Positions 7,046-15,166 are shown, counted from the stretch's first letter. The stretch: 27,755 bases of DNA from an uncultured Lachnospiraceae bacterium (GCA_910588865.1 CAJUSJ010000052.1:1-27755), one strand, 5' to 3'. Notes: generated from the letters alone by a model not told the origin. Translations and numbers: made by a program.

Positions 7046-7091
7046 AAAAATGGCCCAAAACCGTTACAAATTGGTTTCAAAGCCATTTTTT
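7046..7091 (-). terminator. Bidirectional-looking terminator after the HAAS gene
   Basis: ATGGC and AAACC on the minus strand pair with GGTTT and GCCAT, with A-runs before and a T-run after the stem on either strand. It separates the HAAS gene from the NlpC/P60 promoter, which begins three bases further on. Confidence 0.75.
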
Positions 7092-7150
7092 AACAAATAA
7101 GACTCCATTGACACCAGGACTTGCCCCCTGAAAAGCCGCGGCGCGGAAGG

Positions 7151-7612
7151 CTATCTTCTCATGTTCCGCACAACAGAGAGTATGATCCAGATCAGAGCCA
7201 GAGGGACGATCACCGGAGCCAGAAGGGCAAATATGCCTCCTATGATGGCCAGCACCAGATAGATCACGCCAAACACCAGCAACGCGAGAAGCAGTTTCCA
7301 GTACCACTTGTCCAGACGGAATACCCGAAAGCTGCCGCCATAGGAGGACTCTCCATAGCCGCCGCCATTCTCTCCATATTCATACGCGCCGCTCTGGTAC
7401 ACGTTTCCGCCGCCGTCAGTGGTGTCCTCAATGGTTCTGGCGATCAGGCGGGGATCTCCGATCTCTTTGATCACCTCCTCCTCTGACCGGCCTTTTCTCA
7501 CTTCTTCTGAAATATAGCCGTCATAGTAGCGTATATTCTCTTCCACCACCCCAGGCGGCACATCCCCTGTAAGCGCCCGGCGCAGTGTCTGAAGGAATTC
7601 TTCTTTTCTCAT
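7151..7612 (-). CDS. HAAS-domain (DUF1700) membrane protein
   Basis: A 153-aa protein. Residues 1-65 form the HAAS helical domain typical of DUF1700 (start MRKEEFLQTLRRALTG, with IRYYDGYISEEVRKGRSEEE and IGDPRLIARTI). A Gly/Tyr/Ser-rich linker (about 66-93) and two closely spaced hydrophobic segments (about 105-145) follow, ending in a basic tail. HAAS proteins often pair with PadR-like regulators and act at the membrane, but no PadR gene is adjacent, so its partner is unknown. AAGGGAG lies 6 nt before the ATG. Confidence 0.85.
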   Translation of the reverse strand: MRKEEFLQTLRRALTGDVPPGVVEENIRYYDGYISEEVRKGRSEEEVIKEIGDPRLIARTIEDTTDGGGNVYQSGAYEYGENGGGYGESSYGGSFRVFRLDKWYWKLLLALLVFGVIYLVLAIIGGIFALLAPVIVPLALIWIILSVVRNMRR

Positions 7613-7663
7613 GCGCTTCTCCCTTAATATCTTTCAAGATTTCCTTTCGTGGTTGCTCCGTTT

Positions 7664-7692
7664 AGTTTACCATGTTTCCCTGTTCCGGTAAA
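7664..7692 (-). promoter_or_regulatory. Probable promoter of the HAAS gene
   Basis: Minus strand TTTACC, a 17-nt spacer and TAAACT. Each hexamer departs from consensus at two positions, but position and spacing are right for the gene starting at 7612. Confidence 0.45.
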
Positions 7693-7728
7693 TGGCCTCA
7701 TTCTTAAATAAATGTAAATTTTTTCCCG

Positions 7729-9666
7729 TCACACCATCTTTTCCTTCAGGATGCCTTTCCGGTAGGCGCTGATCAGTTCCTTCAGGTCCTCAATCTTCTC
7801 TGTCAGCTCCCTGCCCAGGTCCGTGTCCCCCACCATGATCCGCCGCTTCATCTTCTCCACGATCGTCACCCTGGGCGTGTTCTCCTTTCCCGGACAAAAG
7901 GGTTTGTGCTCCGCTAAAGCCAAATGCCTGGAATTGTGGATCAGAGTGTACCCGGCAATGCCCGTCTTGCTCTGGTATGCCTTGGAAAGACCTCCGTCTA
8001 TGATGTACAGCTTGCCCCCGGCCTTCACCGGAGTCTCCCCGTCTTTGATCTTCACCGGCACATGGCCGTTGATAATATGGGAATTCCTGGTGGGCAGGCC
8101 GAACTCCTCCAGGATCCTGTCGCAGTGCTCTTCCTTTACACTCAACTGGTAATAGGGATTCATGACTTCCTTGTGGGTATTTTTCTCCGCGATAAAATAA
8201 TGCTCAAATGTAGTCATTTTATCCTTCCCGTACAAAGGAGATTTCTCCCCGCACCACAAATACCACATAAAATCCCTGGCCATCTCCTTGTCCGGGCTGC
8301 TGTCCGGCAGGAAATAAGCGCTCTGGACGATCTTGTCGATCATGTCCATCAGACTTTTCCCCTTGTAGGGGATCCCAAAAAATTCCAGCTCGTCAAAGCT
8401 GCCATCCTTTTTCATGGGAATGCAGCCATGGTAAAGCAGCTTCTGGTTGCAGGTCTTGTACATAGCCCCGTGAGAATAGAGGAACTTCACATGCTTGTGG
8501 AGAAGCTGGCTGTGCTTGAAGGAAAGCCGCAGGGTGTGGACAAGTTCTTCCTCCTCCCTGGTCAGCTTAAGGGGGTCCTTTGGATCCACAGTGGGAAACT
8601 CCATGTCCAGCATCTCGTAGGTCTTCCCCTCCACGGTCACGGTGCCCTGCTGAAAATCCACGCTTTCCAAAAGCCGTCTTCCGTCCATCTGGTACTCCGG
8701 GTGGCGGCGGATGATCTGGCCCTCGATCTTAAACTGAATGACAGCAATGGCCTTGTGCATCTTGGCCACCAGCCCCGGGTCCACGATGTCGTATATATTC
8801 TCATCCAGAATATGAGGCACAAATCTTGTACAGGGGTCATTTTTATATACACTGGCGGCAAACATGGACAGGGGGCGCAGATTGATGCCATAGCCATCCT
8901 CCAGCACGTCAAAGCTGTTGTAGCTGATAGCGATTCTGAGCACATTGCAGATGCAGGCCATGTTGCCCGTAGCCGCTCCCATCCAGGAGATGTCGTGATT
9001 TCCCCACTGGATATCCACATCGTGGAACCGCATCAGCTCATTCATGATCAGATCCGCTCTGGGCCCCCTGTCAAAGATATCCCCAATAATGTGAAGGCTG
9101 TCAATGGTCAGATTCTGTATCACATGGCTCAGGGCAATAATAAACTTGTCCGCCACATCAATATCAATGATGGAGCGGATGATCTCCGTGTAATAGACTT
9201 TTTTGTTATCCCCATTGTAATCCACATGGAGGAGCTCATCAATAATATAGGCAAATTCTTCCGGAAGCTTTTTCCTCACCTTTGACCTGGTGTACTTGGA
9301 AGACACTACCTTGCAGATCTCCACCAGCCGGTAGATATTGATCCGCTTCCACTCATCAGTGGCCTTTCCCTCAGCCGAGAGCTGGTGTATCACCTTTTCC
9401 GGATAATAGATCAAATTGGCCAGTCTCTCCTGATCCTCCTCCGGGATCACGTAGCCGAAGGTCTCCTTGATCTTCTCCCGTATGATCCCTGAAGAACTTC
9501 TCAGCAGATGGATAAACGCCTCATGTTCTCCGTGAAGGTCGCTGAAAAAATATTCAGTCCCCTTGGGAAGACCCTTGATGGCAGTCAGGTTGATAATCTC
9601 GCTGGAAGCCGCCTTGGCCGTGGGGTACTCCCTGGCCAGAAGTTTTAAATAGGCTAAATCTCTCAC
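7729..9666 (-). CDS. fbp: Class III fructose-1,6-bisphosphatase
   Basis: The 645-aa product removes the C1 phosphate of fructose-1,6-bisphosphate in gluconeogenesis. It is the large Firmicutes-type enzyme, unrelated in fold to classes I and II. Metallophosphatase motifs are visible: FFSDLHGEHEAF near residue 40, GDIFDRGPRAD near 196, GNHDISWMG near 222 and INGHVPVKIKDGETPVKAGG near 536. Length matches the family (about 640-670). Translation starts at GTG (9666), with GGGAGG 8 nt upstream. No strong hairpin terminator is visible before the HAAS promoter. A MITE-like element lies 120 nt upstream of the start codon. Confidence 0.96.
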   Translation of the reverse strand: MRDLAYLKLLAREYPTAKAASSEIINLTAIKGLPKGTEYFFSDLHGEHEAFIHLLRSSSGIIREKIKETFGYVIPEEDQERLANLIYYPEKVIHQLSAEGKATDEWKRINIYRLVEICKVVSSKYTRSKVRKKLPEEFAYIIDELLHVDYNGDNKKVYYTEIIRSIIDIDVADKFIIALSHVIQNLTIDSLHIIGDIFDRGPRADLIMNELMRFHDVDIQWGNHDISWMGAATGNMACICNVLRIAISYNSFDVLEDGYGINLRPLSMFAASVYKNDPCTRFVPHILDENIYDIVDPGLVAKMHKAIAVIQFKIEGQIIRRHPEYQMDGRRLLESVDFQQGTVTVEGKTYEMLDMEFPTVDPKDPLKLTREEEELVHTLRLSFKHSQLLHKHVKFLYSHGAMYKTCNQKLLYHGCIPMKKDGSFDELEFFGIPYKGKSLMDMIDKIVQSAYFLPDSSPDKEMARDFMWYLWCGEKSPLYGKDKMTTFEHYFIAEKNTHKEVMNPYYQLSVKEEHCDRILEEFGLPTRNSHIINGHVPVKIKDGETPVKAGGKLYIIDGGLSKAYQSKTGIAGYTLIHNSRHLALAEHKPFCPGKENTPRVTIVEKMKRRIMVGDTDLGRELTEKIEDLKELISAYRKGILKEKMV

Positions 9667-9785
9667 TGTATCTTCCTCCCGCTCTTTACTGTCTCGCCGC
9701 TTGATCCGCCGTTACCATTTGCGGACCCGCGAACATAGCCCTACATAACCATACCCGCTAATGTACAGGCAGGACCCAAAACGCG
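9667..9785. other. fbp leader region up to the MITE
   Basis: No gene is seen here. Apart from the fbp ribosome site (GGGAGG) and the left copy of the AAAACGCG target duplication (9778-9785), I see no strong promoter hexamers, so the fbp promoter may lie beyond or within the inserted element. Confidence 0.5.
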
Positions 9786-9919
9786 GTTACTGTTCACATG
9801 CGTTCACAGCAACTGGCAAAAATCCATGAAAATCGCCTGCGGCGATGGGATTTTTGCTCTCTGGCTCAGTTTATCATACGGTCAGCGCGGCAAGTGCGCG
9901 GACCTACCTGAACAGTAAC
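9786..9919. mobile_element. MITE-like element, copy 1, with 8-bp target duplication
   Basis: A 134-bp non-coding unit with perfect 11-bp terminal inverted repeats GTTACTGTTCA and TGAACAGTAAC. It is flanked on both sides by AAAACGCG (9778-9785 and 9920-9927), as left by transposition. The interior has a strong two-part hairpin: AAAAATCC (9818) with GGATTTTT (9848), and ATCGCC (9832) with GGCGAT (9841). A relative with the same ends and core lies inverted at 22747-22863. It sits between the divergent fbp and MBL-fold genes. No transposase is encoded, so it would need one in trans. Confidence 0.82.
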
Positions 9920-10010
9920 AAAACGCGGCCTTGTGTTTTCTCTATTATTATAGTAACATAAACCATAGTGATTCACCAGTATTAATCTAAGAACAAAAGG
10001 AGAACCTGTC

Positions 10011-10820
10011 ATGGAACAGCTTTATATTTTGGGAACCGGCAACGCGACTGTGACCCGCTGCTATAACACCTGCTTTGCCTTAAAAAATCCCCAGGAGCGG
10101 TTTTTTATGATCGACACCGGCGGCGGCAACGGCATCCTGCGGATCCTGGAGGATATGAACATGGATCTTGGCCAAATCCACCACATCTTCATCACCCACG
10201 AGCATACGGATCACCTTCTTGGGATCGTATGGCTCATCCGGGTCATTGCCACCCGCATGAAAAACAACCAGTATGAGGGAGATCTCAACATCTACTGCCA
10301 CCAGGACCTGCCTGAGACCATCACCACCATCTGCCGCCTGACGGTTCAGGGTAAATTTTTCAAACTTATCGGCGACCGCATTCACCTGATTCCTGTCCAT
10401 GACGGCCAGACCCAGCGGATTCTGGACTACCCGGTAACCTTTTTTGACATTCACTCCACAAAGGCCAAACAGTACGGCTTTACAACGGTTCTGGAAGACG
10501 GAAAGCGGTTCACCTGCTGCGGCGATGAACCCTTTAATCAGGAATGCGAAAGGTATGTAAAGGGAAGTCACTGGCTCACCCATGAAGCGTTCTGCCTCTA
10601 CAGCCAGAGGGAAACATTCAAACCCTACGAAAAACACCACAGCACAGTGAAGGATGCCTGTGAGCTGGGGGAGAAACTGGGGATCCAAAATCTCATCCTT
10701 TGGCACACAGAGGACAAGAACATAAAAAACAGGCAGGCATTGTATCTGGAGGAAGGAAAGCCTTATTTTTCCGGCAACCTGTATGTGCCGGAGGATCAGA
10801 CCGTCATCACCCTGTGCTGA
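10011..10820 (+). CDS. Metallo-beta-lactamase-fold hydrolase, RNase Z-like
   Basis: A 269-aa protein of the MBL fold. The zinc motif is HEHTDH near residue 64. FMIDTGGGNG near 33 and the late LILWHTED near 222 supply further conserved positions. It resembles the RNase Z/arylsulfatase-like branch, but I cannot assign a substrate; the N-terminus (YILGTGNATVTRCYNTCF) is typical of uncharacterised clostridial members. It starts at ATG after AAAGGAG with 7-nt spacing, and TTGTGT-17-TAACAT (9931-9959) is a possible promoter. It is the only plus-strand gene in the left half of the window. Confidence 0.88.
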   Translation: MEQLYILGTGNATVTRCYNTCFALKNPQERFFMIDTGGGNGILRILEDMNMDLGQIHHIFITHEHTDHLLGIVWLIRVIATRMKNNQYEGDLNIYCHQDLPETITTICRLTVQGKFFKLIGDRIHLIPVHDGQTQRILDYPVTFFDIHSTKAKQYGFTTVLEDGKRFTCCGDEPFNQECERYVKGSHWLTHEAFCLYSQRETFKPYEKHHSTVKDACELGEKLGIQNLILWHTEDKNIKNRQALYLEEGKPYFSGNLYVPEDQTVITLC

Positions 10821-10830
10821 TTCTTACAAT

Positions 10831-10858
10831 CGAGTAGGGGAGGCTCTTTCCCTACTCG
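10831..10858. repeat. Perfect 9-bp inverted repeat after the MBL gene
   Basis: CGAGTAGGG (10831-10839) and CCCTACTCG (10850-10858) form a stable hairpin 10 bp after the stop codon at 10820. There is no T-run on either strand, so it is either a poor terminator or an RNA-stabilising stem between convergent genes. Confidence 0.6.
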
Positions 10859-10950
10859 CCGTGCCGGGCAGGGCCGCGCGAACGGCCACATTTCCTTTGC
10901 GCCCCGTGTACATAGCGAAGAGGCGGCTGACCCATGTCCGCCGCCCCTGG

Positions 10951-12507
10951 TTATGCCTGGCTCTCCTTTGTCCCCTGATTTTCCTCAGACCCCTGGCTTC
11001 CCCTGGTTTCTGCCCCCTGGCTCTCCTCAGACGCCCGGCTTCCCTCACCTTCTGCCCCCTGGCTCTCCTCAGACGCCCGGCTTCCCTCCTCTTCTGTTCC
11101 CTGACTCCCATCAGACGCCTGGCCTTCGCCCTCTGATGGTATCTTCTGAGGTGTGGGGCCCCCTGGAATGGCCGGGTCCACCATCTGATACTTTCTGTAA
11201 TACTCCTTGGTCTCCTGCTTTTTCACCGTATCCCCCCGGTTCATGGCAAGAAATTTCACGATCTCATAGCAGTCGATCCAGATCTCATTATTCCCGTCCT
11301 TCTGAGACTCATCAAAGATCAGCTGAATCCCGAAATGGAGATGTGGATCATCAATATTGTTGGTGTTCTCTGTCCTGCTGTAACCGGTCCGGCCAAGATA
11401 CCCGATCACATCCCCCGCCTGAACCACGGTTCCCTCTTTCAGGGACTTGTGATAAGGAAAATTCTTTCTCAGATGAGCGTAGTAGTAGTACCGCTTCCCA
11501 TCAAAGCTGCGGATCCCCAGACGCCAGCCGCCGTACTGATTCCAGCCTATGGCCTCCACATAGCCGGATTCCACGCAGATCACAGGCGTTCCCACCTGCC
11601 CCATCATGTCATGGCCCAGGTGCTGCCTCTTAAAACCATAGCTTCTGGCTGCCCCGAAATCATCATAGTCATTATAGGGATAATTTTTCGCAATCGGGGA
11701 AAATGCCTTGAGACCATACTTGGTGACCCAGACCGTATCCTCCTGGCCCTGACTGCCATTTTCCTGGCCCTCCCCATCACGGTTCCCGCTTCCGCCCTCT
11801 TCTTCTGACTTCTGATTCTTTTTCAGCACATATTCCGGGGCCTGGGACACCGGGATCTCCACCTGGAACTGCCCCACCATGCCCCCCAGAACTGCCCTAT
11901 AGGCCTCCAGATAGTAGGAATAATACTTCATATCCGCCGTGATCTCCTCAAGCTTCTCCCCATCAAGGATCCTGCCCGCTATATTTTCCATGTCCGCTGC
12001 CTTGTATTTGGAGAAATCCCCTCCATAACGGGCACCCAGATAGGCCAGAAGCTGGATCCAGTCCAGATGAATCTGGGACTGGCAGGTGTCAACATCATAG
12101 CGGAAAGCCTTCTCCATGGCCTCCTTGGTCACCTGGAAATCCACCCATTTGATGAAATCCTTCTTCTCCCCGGCGTTTCCGTCAACCCCGTTCTGACCGG
12201 TGTCTTCCGGGCTCTGGCTTTCCCCGGCCTCTCCCTGGATTCTCGTCTCGCCCGGAGCCGCTGTCTCTCCCGGGACCGCCGCTTCTCCTGGGACCGCTGT
12301 TTCTCCTGGAGCCCCCGCCTCTCCCTGAATCTCCGCCCCGCTCTGGGACTTGGCGGGCTGGCCTCCCGCCGGAACGCTGTTGGATATTAAGTCTCCCAAA
12401 GGCGATAATAATATAAGGAACGCGGCCAGAAGCACGCATTCCAGAGATATGATCAGGTTGATGAAACGAGGCGGACGGCTGCTGTTCATACTCAGATCCC
12501 TTTCCAA
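10951..12507 (-). CDS. Membrane-anchored M23 (LytM) metallopeptidase with low-complexity tails
   Basis: A 518-aa protein. An N-terminal membrane segment (about 18-43) is followed by a Gly-Glu-Thr-Pro rich stretch of six-residue units (about 58-98). A helical region leads to the M23 domain (about 275-400), with zinc motif HLGHD and PHLHFG, and then a Ser/Glu/Gly-rich repeat tail. LytM enzymes cut peptidoglycan cross-bridges; the needed His and Asp residues are present, so it should be active. Starts at 12507 (AGGA, 7 nt) and 12489 (AAGGG, 8 nt) are both plausible. It resembles M23 proteins used in sporulation or division, but nothing nearby decides this. Confidence 0.88.
   Translation of the reverse strand: MERDLSMNSSRPPRFINLIISLECVLLAAFLILLSPLGDLISNSVPAGGQPAKSQSGAEIQGEAGAPGETAVPGEAAVPGETAAPGETRIQGEAGESQSPEDTGQNGVDGNAGEKKDFIKWVDFQVTKEAMEKAFRYDVDTCQSQIHLDWIQLLAYLGARYGGDFSKYKAADMENIAGRILDGEKLEEITADMKYYSYYLEAYRAVLGGMVGQFQVEIPVSQAPEYVLKKNQKSEEEGGSGNRDGEGQENGSQGQEDTVWVTKYGLKAFSPIAKNYPYNDYDDFGAARSYGFKRQHLGHDMMGQVGTPVICVESGYVEAIGWNQYGGWRLGIRSFDGKRYYYYAHLRKNFPYHKSLKEGTVVQAGDVIGYLGRTGYSRTENTNNIDDPHLHFGIQLIFDESQKDGNNEIWIDCYEIVKFLAMNRGDTVKKQETKEYYRKYQMVDPAIPGGPTPQKIPSEGEGQASDGSQGTEEEGSRASEESQGAEGEGSRASEESQGAETRGSQGSEENQGTKESQA
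11009..11092. repeat. 42-bp direct repeat in the M23 gene tail
   Basis: Two nearly identical 42-bp units (11009-11050, 11051-11092), with degenerate flanking copies, encode the repeated EGSRASEESQGAE block of the C-terminal tail. This is a recent in-frame expansion. Confidence 0.85.
12227..12335. repeat. 18-bp repeats encoding PGE(T/A)-type units
   Basis: Imperfect 18-bp units encode six-residue blocks such as PGETAV and PGEAAV next to the membrane segment of the M23 protein. They likely form a flexible, wall-spanning linker. Confidence 0.7.
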
Positions 12508-12942
12508 AAATCCTGTCCCCGCCGGACGATGATCCGTGGCGGAGGCTGTATTTATAGGAAAATGATATGCGGGCAGTTCTTAAAATAGAATGGGAAAACT
12601 TTGGTTCTTTTTTGTCCATCAAGGCTGGCAGCTACTAGAAAAAACTAGAATCGCGGAAGCGGTTTCCGAAAAGATAGCGGAACGGATCAGCAAGGCTTAA
12701 GGCTGTTGGCAAATGTCAAGGTTCAGCAAACGGTTTCTTAAAAGCCGCTGATATTTTAGTGCCTTCCAACTGAGGCTTATCATGTGTGAAACAATTTCCA
12801 GGCTGAAAAAATATCAGGAGTCCTGTCTGTAATGTGCCTGTGCTTTACCAGAATGGCCATATTCCCGTTTTTCGGGGCTGAGTGAATTTCTTCCAACCTC
12901 CTGGGAAAAGGGGGCAGCGGGAAGTCCTGAGGACCTGACACA
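12508..12942. other. Intergenic stretch between the M23 and Uma2 genes
   Basis: I see no convincing gene. The left part is the M23 leader. A 36-codon frame on the plus strand (12590-12700) lacks a ribosome site and is not supported. The rest is unremarkable until the terminator at 12943. Confidence 0.5.
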
Positions 12943-12976
12943 AAAGAAAAGAGCCCCGGAATGGTTCCAGAGGCTC
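12943..12976 (-). terminator. Terminator of the RHH-Uma2 operon
   Basis: Minus strand GAGCC..GGAA pairs with TTCC..GGCTC, followed by TTTTCTTTT. It begins 13 nt after the Uma2 stop codon. Confidence 0.85.
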
Positions 12977-12988
12977 CGCGGGAGAGGA

Positions 12989-13546
12989 TCACGGCTCCAG
13001 CTCCGCAAAGCCAATCCACAGATCGTCATAGATGTTGACCTTTATCTTGTCCTGGAAAGTATATGAGTCTGCATTGACATCTGCTTGATCCAGATGGTAT
13101 ACAAAGACCTTCTCAGTGCGAGGATCAATGATCCAGTACTCCTTTACTCCGGCCTTTGCATATAGATTCAGCTTGCGTATATAGTCATGGCTGGAGGTGC
13201 TGGGTGAAACGATCTCCACAATCCAGTCTGGAGCCCCGGTGCAGCCCCGATCTGTCAGCTTGTTAGGGTCGCAGATCACGCTGATATCCGGCTCCACCAC
13301 GGTTTTGTCGTCGTCTTCAAAGAGCTTGACAGCAAAGGGAGCCGGATAGACTTCACAGGAACCGTCTTTGGAGTCAATATAGTTGGCGATGGTTTTTGAT
13401 AAGAACATGAGTATCTTCTGGTGTATCCTGCTGGGAGCTGCCATGTAATAGATCTGGCCGTCGATCAGTTCGGCTCTGACATTTTCCGGCAGGTTGTAAT
13501 AGTCCTCTTCTGTATAGATATTTGCGTGGGCTAATGCTTCTGACAT
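12989..13546 (-). CDS. Uma2 family (DUF820) PD-(D/E)XK endonuclease-fold protein
   Basis: A 185-aa protein of the Uma2 family. Recognisable parts are YTEEDYYNLPE at the N-terminus, the ELIDG motif near residue 26, VVEPDISVICD near 83 and WIVEIVSPST near 107 followed by the conserved Lys of RKLNLYAKAGVKEYWIID, giving the restriction-endonuclease-like active site. The family is widespread but its biological role is unsettled. AAGGAG lies 7 nt before the ATG. It is the second gene of a two-gene unit with a ribbon-helix-helix protein 24 nt upstream, an order seen in toxin-antitoxin-like modules; that functional reading is inference. Confidence 0.9.
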   Translation of the reverse strand: MSEALAHANIYTEEDYYNLPENVRAELIDGQIYYMAAPSRIHQKILMFLSKTIANYIDSKDGSCEVYPAPFAVKLFEDDDKTVVEPDISVICDPNKLTDRGCTGAPDWIVEIVSPSTSSHDYIRKLNLYAKAGVKEYWIIDPRTEKVFVYHLDQADVNADSYTFQDKIKVNIYDDLWIGFAELEP

Positions 13547-13570
13547 GAGATTCTCCTTTCTGGGTGAGGT

Positions 13571-13792
13571 TTATGGGGTCTTGGGAGCCGCGGGAGCAGT
13601 AGAAGGAAGACCGTCACGCTCCATTCGTTCATCAATGGCTTTTTTGATATAGCCGTTTACGGATTCACCGGTTGTATCTGCAGCTGTCTTGATTTCATCA
13701 TATTTCTCTTTTGGAACATCAAGAGGAATACGTTTTAATTTGGCTTTTTGGTATTCGTACAAATATCCTTTTCTCTGATCAGATAAAGCCAT
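13571..13792 (-). CDS. Ribbon-helix-helix (Arc/CopG-like) small DNA-binding protein
   Basis: A 73-aa protein. The segment KRIPLDVPKEKYDEIKTAAD followed by TGESVNGYIKKAIDERME is a beta strand plus two helices, typical of the Arc/MetJ fold; a Pro/Ala tail ends it. The frame opens at 13843, but ATG at 13792 has GAGGG 7 nt upstream and gives the normal family length. It precedes the Uma2 gene by 24 nt on one transcript. RHH proteins of this size usually bind DNA as dimers, often to their own promoter, and an inverted repeat lies between the promoter hexamers here. Confidence 0.85.
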   Translation of the reverse strand: MALSDQRKGYLYEYQKAKLKRIPLDVPKEKYDEIKTAADTTGESVNGYIKKAIDERMERDGLPSTAPAAPKTP

Positions 13793-13854
13793 AATATACC
13801 CTCTTTCTTGCGGATAATTGGCAGATAAAAGTATCTTCTCCACCTTGCCTAGTA

Positions 13855-13883
13855 ATTATATCAAATTGTAAATGATATGTACA
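13855..13883 (-). promoter_or_regulatory. Promoter of the RHH-Uma2 unit with embedded palindrome
   Basis: Minus strand TGTACA (13883-13878), a 17-nt spacer and TATAAT (13860-13855). The spacer contains ATATCA and TGATAT arms separated by 9 nt (13858-13878), a plausible operator for the RHH protein. Confidence 0.65.
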
Positions 13884-13915
13884 TAACAAAACAAAGTGCT
13901 TGACTGGGCATTCAG

Positions 13916-13957
13916 GTAAAAGCTACCCTGATACAGATCATTAGCGGGTGCTTTTAC
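13916..13957. repeat. Inverted repeat upstream of the RHH-Uma2 promoter
   Basis: GTAAAAGC (13916-13923) plus ACCC pair with GGGT plus GCTTTTAC (13950-13957), 12 bp with one bulge and a 17-nt loop. There is no T-run after it. It may be a weak terminator for the glycosylase gene or a protein site; the remaining intergenic bases to 14149 show nothing else. Confidence 0.5.
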
Positions 13958-14149
13958 AAAGAATGTTTAGGAGCGCTGATAAATATTTCAGTTTAGGGAA
14001 AGAGGTGCCTCTTCTGCTGTATTTTTCTGAAAAACCATACCCCATTTTTACCCCAATTTCCACCCCAATACACCACTTTTACCATGATAAAAAGACAAAT
14101 CGCCAGATAAGCCAGGACAAACAATATACAGCAGTTTTCTCCGCTAAGA

Positions 14150-15079
14150 TCAGCCTTTTCCTTTCCCTTTTGACAAACCATGATAACGCTTGTCAGAATG
14201 CAGTTCATAATAAAAAATGTACTGCTGAATCACTCCCTGAAACCCTTTATAACGTCTGTTTGGAAAGCCTCTCTTATAGTGGGCTTCCAGAGCCTGATTG
14301 ATATGGGTGTCCACAGGAAATGCCTCCAGATGATGGAGGGAAAACAGGCAGATACAGTCCGCTACCTTCTGTCCCACACCAAACAGCTTCAAAAGATCCT
14401 CTTTTGCCTTTATGTAAGGCATCTCCCTGATCCGGTCCAGATCCGTCTCCCCTGACGCCACGCTCCTTGCTGTCCTCACCACATACTTGCTGCGGTAGCC
14501 CAGATTGCATTCCATAAGGGCATCCTCGTCAAGAGCGGCCAGCGCTTCCGGTTTGGGGAAGCCGTAATAGTTCCGGCCTTCCGGCGTAACATGTCTTTCC
14601 CCATATTTCTCACAGATATTACTGATACACCGGCGGATCCGCACAATGTTGTTCTGCTGGGATATAAGAAAAGACACCATCATCTCCCACAGATCCTGAT
14701 GGAGGATCCGGATCCCCCAACCCAGATCTGCTGCCGTCAAAAGGTAGGTATCCCTGGGATTGATCTGGTCTATATAGACTTTATAGTCATTTTCCAGGTC
14801 AAAATATACCTTCCAGAAGTATTCAAATTCTTCCTGACCGCAGAAAAACCGGCATTCCCTGTCCTTTTGGGAAGCTCTTAAGTATCTCTGACCAGCGATG
14901 ATCTCATAAGTCTCCCATTCCTGGCCGCTTTTGATATCCTCATGGCTGGTGCCCCCATTCAGCCGGAGACTCTCCATATCGGCCCCTCCGCCTTCTCCTT
15001 CTAACCGCCTCATGCGGAAGCACTGACCGGACCGGCATATCTGTCCTAAGCTGAAATAATCTGTCTGTAATGTTACCAT
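14150..15079 (-). CDS. OGG1-type 8-oxoguanine DNA glycosylase
   Basis: A 309-aa bifunctional-type DNA glycosylase. An N-terminal OGG-like domain (DYFSLGQICRSGQCFRMRR near residue 7) precedes a HhH-GPD domain (about 130-300). The helix-hairpin-helix is LFGVGQKVADCI, with the Schiff-base lysine at Lys238, and the catalytic aspartate is Asp257 in AFPVDTH. These residues match OGG1, the lesion being 8-oxoG paired with C; clostridial OGG1 relatives are known. The start at 15079 is chosen because AAGGGG lies 9 nt before this ATG, whereas the longer frame would begin at TTG. An insertion (about 30-55) rich in Gly and Glu is unusual. Confidence 0.9.
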   Translation of the reverse strand: MVTLQTDYFSLGQICRSGQCFRMRRLEGEGGGADMESLRLNGGTSHEDIKSGQEWETYEIIAGQRYLRASQKDRECRFFCGQEEFEYFWKVYFDLENDYKVYIDQINPRDTYLLTAADLGWGIRILHQDLWEMMVSFLISQQNNIVRIRRCISNICEKYGERHVTPEGRNYYGFPKPEALAALDEDALMECNLGYRSKYVVRTARSVASGETDLDRIREMPYIKAKEDLLKLFGVGQKVADCICLFSLHHLEAFPVDTHINQALEAHYKRGFPNRRYKGFQGVIQQYIFYYELHSDKRYHGLSKGKGKG

Positions 15080-15106
15080 CAATATATTCCCCTTCAAAGG
15101 CGGCTT

Positions 15107-15166
15107 TCACAGCTTTGCCCTGTATTCCTCCCACTTTTCTGTTGGGATATCCATAGCGGACATAGT
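15107..15166 (-). pseudogene. 3'-end remnant of a PD-(D/E)XK gene
   Basis: Reading the minus strand gives MSAMDIPTEKWEEYRAKL and a stop, identical in protein to the last 18 residues of the intact gene ending at 16951, with only a few base differences. It begins within five bases of the AAA-ATPase stop codon and no earlier part of the gene is present. The AAA gene therefore appears to have replaced the body of an older relative. Confidence 0.8.

Noticed and set aside
7924..9285. 453-codon plus-strand open frame
   Set aside because: It lies entirely antisense to fbp, has no ribosome site, and its product is rich in His, Leu and Val as expected from the complement of a coding strand.
10953..11633. 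226-codon plus-strand frame rich in Pro and Ser
   Set aside because: It is the complement of the repeat tail and M23 domain of the minus-strand peptidase and has no initiation signal.
12590..12700. 36-codon plus-strand frame with an amphipathic C-terminus
   Set aside because: No ribosome site or promoter, and it overlaps the leader of the minus-strand M23 gene.
13993..14208. 71-codon minus-strand frame with a hydrophobic stretch
   Set aside because: It overlaps the end of the glycosylase gene in another frame and has no ribosome site.
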